Shown here: positions 1 to 10,309 of the stretch, in pieces
How the letters are laid out: each line of letters opens with the position of its first letter
How positions within the stretch are numbered: position 1 is the first letter of the stretch
NCBI RefSeq assembly: GCF_000021485.1
Contig: NC_011761.1
Coordinates: 1,642,001 to 1,706,000, forward strand
Source of the DNA: Acidithiobacillus ferrooxidans ATCC 23270
GTDB lineage: Bacteria; Pseudomonadota; Gammaproteobacteria; Acidithiobacillales; Acidithiobacillaceae
Direction of reading: 5' to 3'
DNA: 64,000 nt
Notes under the pieces: model-generated
The model's database searches: none
What the model saw: the letters and a program-made list of their open reading frames with translations, nothing else
Told to the model about the DNA's origin: nothing
Made by a program: the position numbers and the translations under genes

Positions 1-520
1 GCGCAGAATCGTCGAGCATCTTGCTGGTCACGAAAATGCGGCGCAGGGCATGGAGGACCGTTCGGCGCTTGGACTCCGTGGGGTGTGCCGTGAATACCGG
101 CAGATAACGGATCTGATCCAGGAGAAATTGCAATTGTCCGGGGTTGATACCCTGGCCTTGCAATTCGCGGAAGGTTTCCTCGAAGGACCCTGTCCACAGC
201 ATGCTTCCCTTTTGGAGCAGACGGCGGCGGTGCAGGTGCTGGAACTCCTCTTCGGCGATGTTGACCAAGCTGAAATAGGTGTTAAACGCACGGATGACCA
301 GGACCAGATCGTCCTGGGGAAGGGCGTCGATAAAGCGGGCGAGTCGCTCCCGGAGGCGAAGGTCCTCCCGCTTGTGGAGGCGAATGTATCCCTGACGCAG
401 TTGCTCCACGGCGTTGAATACGCGATGCCCGGCCTGTTCGCGCAGAACCTCTCCCAGCAGGTTGCCGAGCAACTTGACGCGGTTACGGAGCGCTTTACCG
501 TTGAGGGCCTTTTTTTCCAC
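1..520 (-). CDS. ppc: Phosphoenolpyruvate carboxylase, N-terminal part (runs off left edge)
   Basis: PEP carboxylase makes oxaloacetate from PEP and bicarbonate, the anaplerotic step that feeds the TCA branch in autotrophs. About 173 codons are visible. The translated N-terminus (RNRVKLLGNLLGEVLREQAG) matches the start of the PEPC family. Around residue 140 the catalytic signature FTAHPTESKRR appears, corresponding to the VLTAHPTE motif with its essential His. The start is a GTG at 518-520, preceded by AAGGAG about 10 bases upstream. An ATG-only ORF search misses it, and an ATG-started frame over the same DNA gives a composition-biased shadow. The C-terminal four fifths lie outside the window. 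It is transcribed away from hfq. Family assignment is firm. Confidence 0.9.
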   Translation of the reverse strand, partial: MEKKALNGKALRNRVKLLGNLLGEVLREQAGHRVFNAVEQLRQGYIRLHKREDLRLRERLARFIDALPQDDLVLVIRAFNTYFSLVNIAEEEFQHLHRRRLLQKGSMLWTGSFEETFRELQGQGINPGQLQFLLDQIRYLPVFTAHPTESKRRTVLHALRRIFVTSKMLDDSA

Positions 521-854
521 GTATTTCGTCTCCTTTGAGGCTGATCTGCCCGGAAACCGCCTGGCAAACCCCCTGTTGCCGCTTTCGGCTCCGGGCGGGC
601 GGAGCCGAACGGCACGCGAGATCACTTTTGACGGCTGGCTTTGCATCTAACGTAATGGCAAGTGCGCGACAGGTCAATTCACAGTGAGGCTGGTCTCCGC
701 AACCCTCGCCCCGAGGCCGCGTCCCGATGTCGCGCAATGCATGGTATTCGGATTGTTTTTGCGGTAGGCTGATGGCCTCGAAGTGGAAGGAGGCCCGCAG
801 GCTTTTTCACTACATCTAAAAGCGCCATAAAGCGACAGTCTTAAGGAGATAAAA
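521..854. other. Divergent ppc/hfq intergenic region with a GC-rich inverted repeat
   Basis: This stretch of about 330 bases separates ppc (-) from hfq (+) and must hold both promoters. A perfect 9-bp inverted repeat, TTCGGCTCC (584-592) and GGAGCCGAA (601-609), encloses an 8-base loop and would form a stable hairpin in the ppc leader. I see no convincing small ORF, and no -10/-35 pair good enough to name. The SD for hfq is TAAGGAG just before its ATG. Confidence 0.5.
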
Positions 855-1121
855 ATGGCCGGACAACAAAAAGGACAGGTCCTTCAGGATCCTTTTCTCA
901 ATCTTTTGCGTAAAGAACATGTTCCTGTCGCCATCTATCTGGTGAACGGCATCAAGCTGCAAGGTTTCGTGGAGTCCTTCGACCAGTTTGTCGTGCTACT
1001 GCGCAATAACGTCAGTCAGATGATTTATAAACACGCCATTTCCACGGTGGTTCCTGGTCGCGATGTGCGTTTGCCCTTGCCGGAAGCTGAAGGTGAGAGC
1101 AGCACCGAAGAAGAGGCCTGA
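855..1121 (+). CDS. hfq: RNA chaperone Hfq
   Basis: Hfq is a hexameric Sm-like RNA chaperone that pairs small RNAs with mRNAs. The 88-residue protein has the QDPFLN N-terminal segment (residues 11-16), the Sm1 fold with [13 protein letters not shown] (31-43), and the Sm2 signature YKHA at 58-61, whose Lys-His pair binds uridine in the proximal face. Rim residues R19-K20 replace the usual Arg-Arg patch. The acidic tail (SSTEEEA) is short. AAGGAG lies 7 bases ahead of the ATG. hflX follows after 23 bases, as in many proteobacteria. The usual upstream partner miaA is absent here and sits about 37 kb away. Confidence 0.97.
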   Translation: MAGQQKGQVLQDPFLNLLRKEHVPVAIYLVNGIKLQGFVESFDQFVVLLRNNVSQMIYKHAISTVVPGRDVRLPLPEAEGESSTEEEA

Positions 1122-1144
1122 TTCTGGCGAATACCGCAGTCGCT

Positions 1145-2443
1145 GTGGCCGCGCCCCGGGAGAGGATTCTGCTCGTCCATGTGGTATTACATGGAGAGGC
1201 GGATCCCGACGCCGGGGCGGAGTTTTTCCATCTGGCCACCGACAGTGGTGCGGATGTGTTGGAACTGCTTTCCGTTCAGCGCGGACGTCCCGATCCTGCG
1301 ACCTTTCTGGGGCGTGGCAAGGTGGCGGAACTGGCGGAGCGAGTTGCAGCATTGTCCGTGGATCTCGTTCTTTTCGACCGGGTTTTGAGCCCTGTGCAGG
1401 AGCGCAATCTGGAGGGCGCCCTCCACTGCCGGGTTGTCGACCGGGTAGGTCTCATCCTCGATATTTTTGCGCGGCGGGCGCGGACCCATGAAGGCAAACT
1501 GCAGGTGGAGTTGGCGCAACTGACGCGCCTTCGTACCCGCCTTGTCCGCGGCTGGACCCATCTGGAGCGCCAGCGCGGCGGCATCGGATTGCGGGGTCCG
1601 GGTGAAACGCAGCTGGAAACGGACCGCCGTCTCATCGGCGAACGCATTCTTTCCCTGCGCGGGCGCCTGATCAAAGTGGCTGCACATCGGGCAACACAGC
1701 GGCGGGCGCGGCAGCGGGCACCCCTGCCGACGGTCGCCTTGGTCGGTTATACCAATGCCGGCAAATCCTCCCTCTTCAATACCCTCACCAAAAGTTCCAG
1801 CTACGCCGCGGACCGTCTTTTCGCGACCCTCGATCCCGCCATCCGGCGTTTGCAGATAGAGGGGCATGAAGCCATTCTCCTGGCCGATACCGTCGGTTTC
1901 TTGCGCGACTTGCCGACCGACTTGATTGCCGCTTTTCGCGCGACACTGGAAGAGGTAAACCAGGCGCAATTACTTCTTCATGTGGTGGACAGCAGCGCGC
2001 CTGATCGCGATGCCCAGATTGCCGCGGTAGATGCGGTGTTGAGGGAAATTGGCGCGGAGGATATTCCCCGCCTGCTGGTACTGAACAAGGTGGAGCTCAC
2101 CGGAGATATGCCGGGAAACGTGTATGAGAGCTCTGGCAAACTGGCAGCGGTGCGTGTCAGCGCGCACTCGGGTATCGGCATACCCGAGTTGCTGCAGGCC
2201 GTGACACAGCGTGTGGGGCGCTCCATGTTGCGCGCTGATCTGACGCTGATGCCTGAAGAAGGAGCCCTGCGTGCGCGGATACATCGTCTGGCCAGTGTTA
2301 TCGCTGAGCGTTTCGATGAGCAGGGCAGGACACATCTGACTTTTGACATTGATGGTCTCAACTGGCGGCGCCTGCATACGCAGATGCGCGATAGCGGTTG
2401 TCAGGCGATGGACGCGCCCCCTACAATACCGGTTGATGGCTGA
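1145..2443 (+). CDS. hflX: Ribosome-associated GTPase HflX
   Basis: HflX is a 50S-binding GTPase that splits or rescues stalled ribosomes under stress. The 432-residue product carries the glycine-rich HflX linker GGIGLRGPGETQLETDRR before the G domain. The G domain shows G1 GYTNAGKS (about residue 201), G3 DTVG (about 248) and G4 NKVE (about 313). The start is GTG (1145), set by the frame after hfq; no other good start lies nearby. It is followed by hflK after 14 bases, the conserved hfq-hflX-hflK-hflC order. Confidence 0.95.
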   Translation: MAAPRERILLVHVVLHGEADPDAGAEFFHLATDSGADVLELLSVQRGRPDPATFLGRGKVAELAERVAALSVDLVLFDRVLSPVQERNLEGALHCRVVDRVGLILDIFARRARTHEGKLQVELAQLTRLRTRLVRGWTHLERQRGGIGLRGPGETQLETDRRLIGERILSLRGRLIKVAAHRATQRRARQRAPLPTVALVGYTNAGKSSLFNTLTKSSSYAADRLFATLDPAIRRLQIEGHEAILLADTVGFLRDLPTDLIAAFRATLEEVNQAQLLLHVVDSSAPDRDAQIAAVDAVLREIGAEDIPRLLVLNKVELTGDMPGNVYESSGKLAAVRVSAHSGIGIPELLQAVTQRVGRSMLRADLTLMPEEGALRARIHRLASVIAERFDEQGRTHLTFDIDGLNWRRLHTQMRDSGCQAMDAPPTIPVDG

Positions 2444-2457
2444 GGAAGGAGAGCAGT

Positions 2458-3651
2458 ATGCCGTGGAGTGATCCGGGCGGGAACGGAAACAAAAACGATA
2501 ACAACCCCTGGGGACGGCGTCCTGGTGCGCAAAAGCCGGTTTTCGATATTCAGAAAATTACCCGGGAGTTGAAAAAGCTGGGCGGTATTTTCGGCTCGGG
2601 CGGTGGGCGCAGCGGTGGGCCGAAGATGGATTACAAGTGGCTGCACCTCCTGCCTTTCCTGGTGATTGCCGTGCTGATCCTGTTCTGGTTTGCTTCCGGC
2701 ATTTATGTCGTGGGACCGGGTGAAGAAGGCGTGGTACTGCGTTTTGGCAGAGAGGTCGGTATCAGTCAACCCGGTTTACACTACCGCCTCCCTTTCCCCT
2801 TTGAGAGGGTATACTTGCTCAAAGTAGCGCAAAGCCGGCGTCTGGTTCTGGGCTATAGCGGTGCTGCCGACACCCGGAATCCCGGCATGATGCTGACCGT
2901 CGATGAAAGTGTGGTGGATGTCCGTTTCGCTGTGCAGTATCGCATCGCCAATGCAGGAGATTACCTATTTGCTACCGCAAATCCGGATCAGTTGATTTCC
3001 TTCTGTGCGGAATCCGCCATGCGGGAGGTCGTGGGACGCAGCAAAATCGACAGTCTGCTCACTTCCGGCAAAGGCGACATTCAGCAACAGGTGCAGCAAA
3101 TCACCCAAAACCTGCTGAGCCGTTATCACGCGGGCGTGAGCGTTGATTCGGTCCAACTGTTGGAGGTGACGCCTCCCAAGGTCGTCCAGCCGGCGTTTGC
3201 GGATGTGGTAAAGGCGCGTGAAGACATGGAACGGACGCGCGATGAAGCGCAGGCCTATGCGAACGCAGTCGTTCCCAAAGCTACGGGGGAGGCCGCCGCG
3301 ATGGTGACGAACGCCGAAGGTTATAAACAGCAGATGGTCGACCGGGCCAAGGGGGACAGCGCACGCTTCACCGACATTCTCCAGGCCTATCAGAAAAATC
3401 CGAAAGTGGTGAGTGAGCGCATGTACTTGCGCACCATGCAGGACATTCTGAGCCATACCCCGAAAGTGATTGTCGAGAGCAAGGGACAGCCCGTGATAAA
3501 TCTCCATATGCCTGCCAGGAGTCCTGCGGCGGTCAGCAGCCCGACGAGCTCAGCGGCAGAAACCGCGCCGACCGTATCTGTGGCCCCGCCGGTCGCACCG
3601 ACGATCAGTCCGGTGGCGCTGCCGGCCGCTGTGTCAGGAGCCAGTTCATGA
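2458..3651 (+). CDS. hflK: FtsH protease regulator HflK
   Basis: HflK is a SPFH/prohibitin-family membrane protein that forms the periplasmic HflKC cage around FtsH and modulates its proteolysis. The 397-residue protein starts with a Gly/Asn-rich cytosolic stretch (MPWSDPGGNGNKNDNNPWG), then one transmembrane helix near residues 63-82, then the band-7 domain beginning VGPGEEGVVLRFG. A coiled-coil rich in Ala/Glu follows, and the last 45 residues or so are a low-complexity Pro/Ala/Ser/Thr tail. AAGGAGAGC precedes the ATG. Its stop overlaps the hflC start by 4 bases. Confidence 0.95.
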   Translation: MPWSDPGGNGNKNDNNPWGRRPGAQKPVFDIQKITRELKKLGGIFGSGGGRSGGPKMDYKWLHLLPFLVIAVLILFWFASGIYVVGPGEEGVVLRFGREVGISQPGLHYRLPFPFERVYLLKVAQSRRLVLGYSGAADTRNPGMMLTVDESVVDVRFAVQYRIANAGDYLFATANPDQLISFCAESAMREVVGRSKIDSLLTSGKGDIQQQVQQITQNLLSRYHAGVSVDSVQLLEVTPPKVVQPAFADVVKAREDMERTRDEAQAYANAVVPKATGEAAAMVTNAEGYKQQMVDRAKGDSARFTDILQAYQKNPKVVSERMYLRTMQDILSHTPKVIVESKGQPVINLHMPARSPAAVSSPTSSAAETAPTVSVAPPVAPTISPVALPAAVSGASS

Positions 3652-4520
3652 AGAACTGGGCCTGGAGTGTGATCATTGCGGTATTGGCGCTGGTGCTGCT
3701 GGCGTCGGCAAGCTTTTATTCCGTATCCATGACCCAGACCGCCGTGGTGCTGCAATTTGGTAAGGCAGTGCGCGTGGTGGAATCCCCCGGGCTCTATATG
3801 AAATGGCCCATTGCGCAGAATGTGGCTTTTGTCAATAAGAGTCTGTCCAGCTATAGCACGCAGCCGGAATCCTTCTTGACGGTAGGGAAAAAGCCGGTGC
3901 TTATCAGCCTTTTTGCCGAATGGCGAGTAACCGATCCACTGGTTTTCTACGCCCGCCTGCATAACGACGGAGCCGCAGGGAGCCGGATTGGTGATGTGCT
4001 GCGTTCTGCGTTGCGGAGTGAAGTCGGCAAGATGACGCTGAAGTCGGTGATACAGGGCCAACGCAGCAAAATGATGGATCCGGTGCTGGCGGAGGCCAAT
4101 AAGCGTCTTCAGCCACTGGGCGTGCATCTGGTCGATCTGCGTATTCTGCAGGTGGGTTTGCCCACGGATGTGCTGCAAGCCGTCTATAAACGGATGGAGG
4201 CCGAGCGTGCGGAGGAGGCCAATGCCTACCGCTCCGAGGGGGCTGCGGATGCTGCCAAAATCCGCGCTGAGGCGAATAAGGAACAAACCCGGATTATGGC
4301 GGATGCCTACCGGCAGCAGGAAGAGCTGAAGGGGCAGGGAGATGCCGAGGCGGCGTCTATTTATGGTGCCGCCTATGGCAAGGATCCGGCATTTTACTCG
4401 TTTTATCGCAGCCTGGAGGCGTACCGCCACAGCCTGAGTGACAAAGACGTGCTGGTGCTCAGTCCGGATGCGCCATTCTTCCGGTATTTCCGTCACTCGT
4501 TGGAGCCGGCGGGCAAATGA
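3648..4520 (+). CDS. hflC: FtsH protease regulator HflC
   Basis: HflC is the partner of HflK in the membrane HflKC complex. The 290-residue protein has an N-terminal signal-anchor (residues 5-24), the SPFH domain starting MTQTAVVLQFGKAVRV, and a C-terminal helical segment (AERAEEANAYRSEG, EANKEQTRIMADAY) typical of HflC. The ATG overlaps the hflK stop as ATGA, so the two are translationally coupled. Its own stop overlaps hisZ in the same way. Confidence 0.95.
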   Translation: MKNWAWSVIIAVLALVLLASASFYSVSMTQTAVVLQFGKAVRVVESPGLYMKWPIAQNVAFVNKSLSSYSTQPESFLTVGKKPVLISLFAEWRVTDPLVFYARLHNDGAAGSRIGDVLRSALRSEVGKMTLKSVIQGQRSKMMDPVLAEANKRLQPLGVHLVDLRILQVGLPTDVLQAVYKRMEAERAEEANAYRSEGAADAAKIRAEANKEQTRIMADAYRQQEELKGQGDAEAASIYGAAYGKDPAFYSFYRSLEAYRHSLSDKDVLVLSPDAPFFRYFRHSLEPAGK

Positions 4521-5719
4521 CGCGTACCGAAAGCCACCCGGCCTGGTTGCTGCCCAGCGGATTTGAGGATGTTCTCCCCGCACGAACGGAGGCGCTGGAG
4601 CGCTGCCGCCGTGCGTTGCTCGATCTTTACGCGCAATGGGGTTACCGTCAGGTCATCCCCCCCCTCGTAGAACATCTGGAGAGTTTGCTGACCGGGAGTG
4701 CCGCAGACCTCGACTTACAGACCTGGAAACTGTTGGATCAGGATAGTGGCCGGTTGGTGGGGTTGCGTTCGGATATGACGCCGCAAATGGCTCGCATAGA
4801 TGCCCAGACATCTTCTGCAAAGGAGGTCCGGCGTCTGTCTTATGCGGGTACGGTGCTGCGCGCCCGCCCCGATCTGCTCGGTGGGAGCCGTGCCCCTTTT
4901 CAGATGGGCGCCGAGCTCTTCGGGGTGGAGGGGGCGGAGGGAGATCTGGAGGTCCTTTCCCTGATGGTGGAGAGCCTCATCCACTGTGCCGTACCGGATT
5001 TGTTGCTGGATATCGGCCACGTGGGTATTTCCCAAACGTTGGCCGATGCGGCAGGCCTGGAAGGCGCTTTACGCGCTGATCTGTTGCGGCATGTCGAGCG
5101 CAAGGCGTGGTCGGATGTACGGACGTGGCTGCGGGAGCATCATTGCGGTATGGAACTGACCGCCGATTTTGATGCCCTGTCCGGCCTGCAGGGGGATTTC
5201 GACGTATTGGAGCAGGCTCGGCGGTATCTGGGGCATTACCCCGCCGTTCGTGCCGCCCTGGATGACCTGCAGCGCGTATGGTCGGTATTACGGGCACGTT
5301 ATCCAGACCTGGCGATTCAATGCGATCTCTCGGAGATTCACGGACATCGCTATCATACGGGCCTGCTGTTTTCGCTGTTCGGTCCGCAGCGCGGTGAGGC
5401 GTTGGCCAGTGGCGGGCGCTATGATGACATCGGTGCCGCCTTCGGGCGGCGACGGGCGGCGACGGGCTTCAGTCTGGATATCAAACCACTGCTACTGGGA
5501 CTTCCGGATTCGGGGAGAATAGGGCGGATTTGGGCCCCGGCTGGCATGGACGATCTGTTGTGGCAGTCGATACAGGAACACCGCCGAGCTGGTTTTGTGG
5601 TTTTACAGGATCTGCTGCGTCAGGATGCGCCGAGTCCGCAGATCTTGCGGGCACAGGGATTTGACGCCGTCCTGATCCAGGAAGCAACGGGTTGGAAAGT
5701 ACAGCGTCTCGACTCGTGA
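4517..5719 (+). CDS. hisZ: ATP phosphoribosyltransferase regulatory subunit HisZ
   Basis: HisZ resembles histidyl-tRNA synthetase but works with the short form of HisG in the first step of histidine synthesis. The 400-residue product shows the class II core: GFEDVLPARTEALE, the motif-2-like region RRLSYAGTVLRARPD, and motif-3-like GEALASGGRYDDIGAAFGR. It lacks a HisRS anticodon-binding domain. The genuine hisS is elsewhere in the window (43492-44811), which supports the HisZ call. The 4-base ATGA overlap with hflC and the position before purA match the common hflC-hisZ-purA order. Confidence 0.92.
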   Translation: MTRTESHPAWLLPSGFEDVLPARTEALERCRRALLDLYAQWGYRQVIPPLVEHLESLLTGSAADLDLQTWKLLDQDSGRLVGLRSDMTPQMARIDAQTSSAKEVRRLSYAGTVLRARPDLLGGSRAPFQMGAELFGVEGAEGDLEVLSLMVESLIHCAVPDLLLDIGHVGISQTLADAAGLEGALRADLLRHVERKAWSDVRTWLREHHCGMELTADFDALSGLQGDFDVLEQARRYLGHYPAVRAALDDLQRVWSVLRARYPDLAIQCDLSEIHGHRYHTGLLFSLFGPQRGEALASGGRYDDIGAAFGRRRAATGFSLDIKPLLLGLPDSGRIGRIWAPAGMDDLLWQSIQEHRRAGFVVLQDLLRQDAPSPQILRAQGFDAVLIQEATGWKVQRLDS

Positions 5720-7057
<1,338 letters not shown>

Positions 7058-7071
7058 CGCAGCCGGGCAAT

Positions 7072-7108
7072 AAAAAAGGGCAGACCGTTTGGTCTACCCT
7101 TTGTTTTT
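7072..7108. terminator. Bidirectional rho-independent terminator between purA and tRNA-Leu
   Basis: A 12-bp stem (7075-7086 with 7091-7102, one C-A mismatch) encloses the loop GTTT. It is followed by GTTTTT on the plus strand and, read in reverse, by TTTTTT. It can end purA transcription rightward and the tRNA-Leu transcript leftward. It abuts the encoded CCA of the tRNA. Confidence 0.8.
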
Positions 7109-7194
7109 GGTACCGGGGACTGGATTCGAACCAGCACAAGCTTTCGCTCACTAGGACCTGAACCTAGCGCGTCTACCAATTCCGCCACCTCGGC
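7108..7194 (-). tRNA. tRNA-Leu (anticodon CAG)
   Basis: The minus strand reads a class II tRNA starting GCCGAGGTGGCGGAATTGG. The anticodon stem-loop is CTAGG-TTCAGGT-CCTAG (anticodon CAG). The long variable arm is GAGCGAAAGCTT-like, the T-loop is TTCGAAT, and the CCA is encoded. The discriminator is A, as needed for LeuRS. The acceptor stem has a G1-U72 wobble and an apparent A5-C68 mismatch. The gene lies antisense to the purA-rnr direction. Confidence 0.95.
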
Positions 7195-7203
7195 GTGGAT
7201 GGA

Positions 7204-7232
7204 ATCATCATTTATTAAGGAGCATTTGTCAA
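7204..7232 (-). promoter_or_regulatory. Sigma-70 promoter of tRNA-Leu(CAG), overlapping the rnr start codon
   Basis: On the minus strand a perfect -35 TTGACA (7227-7232) is followed by a 17-base spacer and GATGAT (7204-7209; four of six to consensus). The start point falls just before the tRNA 5' end at 7194. The -35 box shares a base with the rnr ATG on the other strand. Confidence 0.65.
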
Positions 7233-9472
7233 TGCCGGAAACACAAGAACCCTCGTCGCTGAGTGACCGCGATCCCATGTTCGACCGGGAAAAGGAAAAA
7301 TATGAGCGACCCATCGTCAGCCGGGAGTACATTCTCAGCTATCTGGAAAGTGCCGGTCAGCCATCGACTCTGGAGGATATCATCGCCGATCTGGAAGTGT
7401 CCGAAGAGGACCAGGAAGCCCTGCGGCGGCGTCTGCGGGCCATGGAACGGGATGGGCAATTGGTTCGTAACCGTCGCGGCGCTTACGGAATCGTTGAGGC
7501 GATGGAGTTGGTGCGCGGTACGGTCAGTGCTCACCCCGATGGCTTTGGTTTTCTGATCCCGGAGGGAGGTGGGAAGGATCTTTTCCTTTCCCCGCGGGAA
7601 ATGCGCAAGGTATTTCACGGTGATACGATTCTGGGCCGAGCGGTCGGAGAGGACCGGCGCGGCCGTATCGAAGGCGCGATCGTGCGTATTCTGGAACGCG
7701 CGCTCAAACAGGTTGTGGGGCGTTACTACGCGGAAGGTGGGGTGCGCTACGTCGTCCCCGAAGATCGTCGCATTCCCCAGGAATTTGCGGTGGTGGAAGG
7801 GGGTGAGCTGGCACCCGTACACGGACAGATCGTGACGCTGGAAATCACTCAGTACCCGGATGGGCGCAATATGCCCCAGGGCTGCGTGGTCGAGATTCTG
7901 GGTGAGCACATGGCCCCGGGCATGGAAGTGGAAATCGCCGTCCGTAACTATGGCTTGCCCCATCAATGGCCGGACGAAGTGCTTGCGGAAATTACGCATT
8001 TCTCCGAGACCGTCCCGGAAGCGATCAAGGAAGGGCGCCGCGATCTGCGCGCGCTTCCCCTGGTGACCATCGATGGCGCCGATGCCAAGGATTTCGATGA
8101 TGCCGTCTATGCTGAAGAGATCGAAAACGGCTTCCGACTGATCGTTGCGATCGCTGACGTGGCCACTTATGTACGACCGGACTCTGCGCTGGACAAAGAG
8201 GCCGCGACTCGTGGTAATTCTGTCTATTTCCCGCGGCGGGTGATTCCCATGCTGCCCGAGATACTGTCCAACGGACTTTGCTCCCTCAATCCCCATGTGG
8301 ACCGCCTCTGCATGCTTTGTGAGATGGAGACGGATCTGACCGGTGAGGTGCAGCGTTTCCGCTTTGCCCGGGGTGTCATGCGCTCCCAGCGCCGCTTCAC
8401 CTATGACGAAGTGGCCGCCATATTGGCGGGTGATGAGGATTTGCGTACACGTGATGCAGCCATGGTTCCGCATCTGGAGGTGCTGCACCGACTTTATGAA
8501 AGTTTTGCCAAGGCCCGTGAGCGGCGGGGCACCATCGAGTTCGATTCGCAAGAAAGCCGCATTATCTACAATGAACAGGCGCGCATTGAAAAGATCGTCG
8601 CAGTGACGCGCAACGTAGCCCACCGGATCATCGAAGAGTGTATGCTCGCGGCCAACGTGTGTGCAGCGCAATATTTCCGTATCCACGAACTGCCCATGCT
8701 ATATCGGGTGCATCCGGAGCCATCCGGCGACAAGCTGGAAGATTTGCGCCGCTTTCTGGGGGAGCTCGGTGTGCCGGTGCGTCTGCCTACCCACCCCCGC
8801 AGCGCCGATCTGGCCAGCATCATTGAGGACACTCGTGAGCGCAGTGATTCCAGTCTGATCCAGACGGTTATTCTGCGCAGCCTTTCGCAGGCCTATTATA
8901 CCGTGGATACGGGCATGCATTTTGGTCTGGCCTTCCTGGCCTACACGCACTTTACCTCTCCCATCCGTCGTTATCCGGACCTCGTCGTGCATCGTGGCAT
9001 TCAGGCTTTGCTGGACGCAGCCGGCGCGGAACCTCGGTGGTTCCCCCAAAAGGTATTGCAGGAGCTTGGTCAGCACTGCTCCATGACCGAGCGGCGGGCT
9101 GACGAAGCCAGTCGCGAGGCGGTGAATTGGCTCAAGTGCGAATTCATGATGGATAAGGTAGGCGAGACCTATACTGGCATCATTACGGGCGTTACCGGGT
9201 TTGGTCTCTTTGTGGCACTGCGGGAGATCTACGTGGAGGGTCTGATCCATATCAGTACCCTCGGTGAAGACTACTTTCACTTCGATGCTCAGCATTACCG
9301 GATTATTGGTGACCGGACCAAGGAAACATTCCAACTGGGAGACGAAATCCAGATCAGGGTTGCGAACGTCAATCTGGATGATCGTAAGATTGATTTCGAG
9401 CGGGTAATGCCGGAGGGGCAAAGTGGCGCGGCGAAGAACCGGCGGAATCGGCGCAGCAGGAAAGACGCATAA
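7232..9472 (+). CDS. rnr: Ribonuclease R (3'-5' exoribonuclease)
   Basis: RNase R degrades structured RNA processively and acts in rRNA and tmRNA quality control. The 746-residue protein has an N-terminal winged-helix segment (about residues 20-85) and cold-shock folds. The RNB catalytic domain carries DGADAKDFDDAV near residue 282, whose Asp residues bind Mg2+. A C-terminal S1 domain (about 644-720) precedes a basic tail (NRRNRRSRK). The ATG at 7232 is preferred over an in-frame ATG at 7199 because TAAGGAG lies 9 bases ahead of it and the upstream start would sit against the tRNA gene. Confidence 0.95.
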   Translation: MPETQEPSSLSDRDPMFDREKEKYERPIVSREYILSYLESAGQPSTLEDIIADLEVSEEDQEALRRRLRAMERDGQLVRNRRGAYGIVEAMELVRGTVSAHPDGFGFLIPEGGGKDLFLSPREMRKVFHGDTILGRAVGEDRRGRIEGAIVRILERALKQVVGRYYAEGGVRYVVPEDRRIPQEFAVVEGGELAPVHGQIVTLEITQYPDGRNMPQGCVVEILGEHMAPGMEVEIAVRNYGLPHQWPDEVLAEITHFSETVPEAIKEGRRDLRALPLVTIDGADAKDFDDAVYAEEIENGFRLIVAIADVATYVRPDSALDKEAATRGNSVYFPRRVIPMLPEILSNGLCSLNPHVDRLCMLCEMETDLTGEVQRFRFARGVMRSQRRFTYDEVAAILAGDEDLRTRDAAMVPHLEVLHRLYESFAKARERRGTIEFDSQESRIIYNEQARIEKIVAVTRNVAHRIIEECMLAANVCAAQYFRIHELPMLYRVHPEPSGDKLEDLRRFLGELGVPVRLPTHPRSADLASIIEDTRERSDSSLIQTVILRSLSQAYYTVDTGMHFGLAFLAYTHFTSPIRRYPDLVVHRGIQALLDAAGAEPRWFPQKVLQELGQHCSMTERRADEASREAVNWLKCEFMMDKVGETYTGIITGVTGFGLFVALREIYVEGLIHISTLGEDYFHFDAQHYRIIGDRTKETFQLGDEIQIRVANVNLDDRKIDFERVMPEGQSGAAKNRRNRRSRKDA

Positions 9473-9489
9473 AAGCAGGTGTATCCGGC

Positions 9490-10275
9490 TTATGCCTTGA
9501 TCATTCCGTTCTCCAGGCAGAGTGGGTCATAGCCGAAGATGATGGTCTGATCGGGTAAGGTCAGGCTGACATCCTTGCCTGCATAATCCAGGTGGCTCAA
9601 CAGCCATTTGATGATCTGTAGGCGCGCGACTTTCTTGTCGTCTGCGGTTACAATGGTCCAGGGCGTGAAGCTGGTATGGGTGCGCGCAAACATGGCATTG
9701 CGCGCACTGCTGTAATCCTTCCAGTGTTTCACCGCCTGCGCATCGATAGGGCTGGTTTTCCACTGCTTGAGCGGATCGTCTTTGCGTGCCTCCAGGCGCT
9801 TTTTTTGCTCATTCCGGGAAATATCCAGGTAAATTTTAAAAAAATGGATACCCGAGCGCACCAGCATGCCCTCATAATCTGTCACTTCAGAAAAAAATTC
9901 CTCGTATTGCGCATCGGTGCAAAATCCCATGACCTTTTCCACGCCCGCGCGGTTATACCAGCTCCGGTTGAAAAACACGATTTCGGCAGCGGAAGGCAAA
10001 TAATGGGTATAGCGCTGGAAATACCACTGACTTTCTTCGCGGTCCGAGGGTTTATTTAGTGCAACGACACGGGTTTCGCGAGGGCTGAGATGCTGCGTAA
10101 TGCGCTTGATGGTGCCATCCTTGCCAGCGGTGTCGCGGCCTTCCAGGATAACCAGGATTTTTTCATTCTTGCTGATGATGTGCCGCTGCAGTTTGACCAG
10201 CTCGATTTGCAGTTGGTGTAACTCTTCCTTGTAGCGTTGTTTTTCCGTGATCTTCTCTTCTTTGCACTTGGTCAT
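9490..10275 (-). CDS. ppk2: Polyphosphate kinase 2 (PPK2 family)
   Basis: PPK2 enzymes transfer phosphate between polyphosphate and nucleoside di- or monophosphates. The 261-residue single-domain protein has Walker A GRDTAGKDG at residues 46-54, Walker B-like EIVFFNRSWYNRAG around residue 98, and the lid region EARKDDPLKQWKTSPID. The size matches the one-domain class I enzymes (NDP substrates), but the substrate cannot be read from sequence. It follows the flavoprotein gene on the minus strand, with that gene's terminator between, and converges with rnr. Polyphosphate is abundant in acidophiles and linked to metal resistance, so a stress role is plausible. Confidence 0.9.
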   Translation of the reverse strand: MTKCKEEKITEKQRYKEELHQLQIELVKLQRHIISKNEKILVILEGRDTAGKDGTIKRITQHLSPRETRVVALNKPSDREESQWYFQRYTHYLPSAAEIVFFNRSWYNRAGVEKVMGFCTDAQYEEFFSEVTDYEGMLVRSGIHFFKIYLDISRNEQKKRLEARKDDPLKQWKTSPIDAQAVKHWKDYSSARNAMFARTHTSFTPWTIVTADDKKVARLQIIKWLLSHLDYAGKDVSLTLPDQTIIFGYDPLCLENGMIKA

Positions 10276-10309
10276 GACGCGTACCTCTTGATGGTGAATA
10301 TCGTAGTAT

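Noticed and set aside
28-615. 195-codon minus-strand ATG frame at the left edge
   Set aside because: Ser/Arg/Thr-rich product. The true minus-strand frame is GTG-started ppc with the FTAHPTE motif.
7229-8686. 485-codon open frame antisense to rnr
   Set aside because: Reverse shadow of rnr with no recognisable domain or SD.
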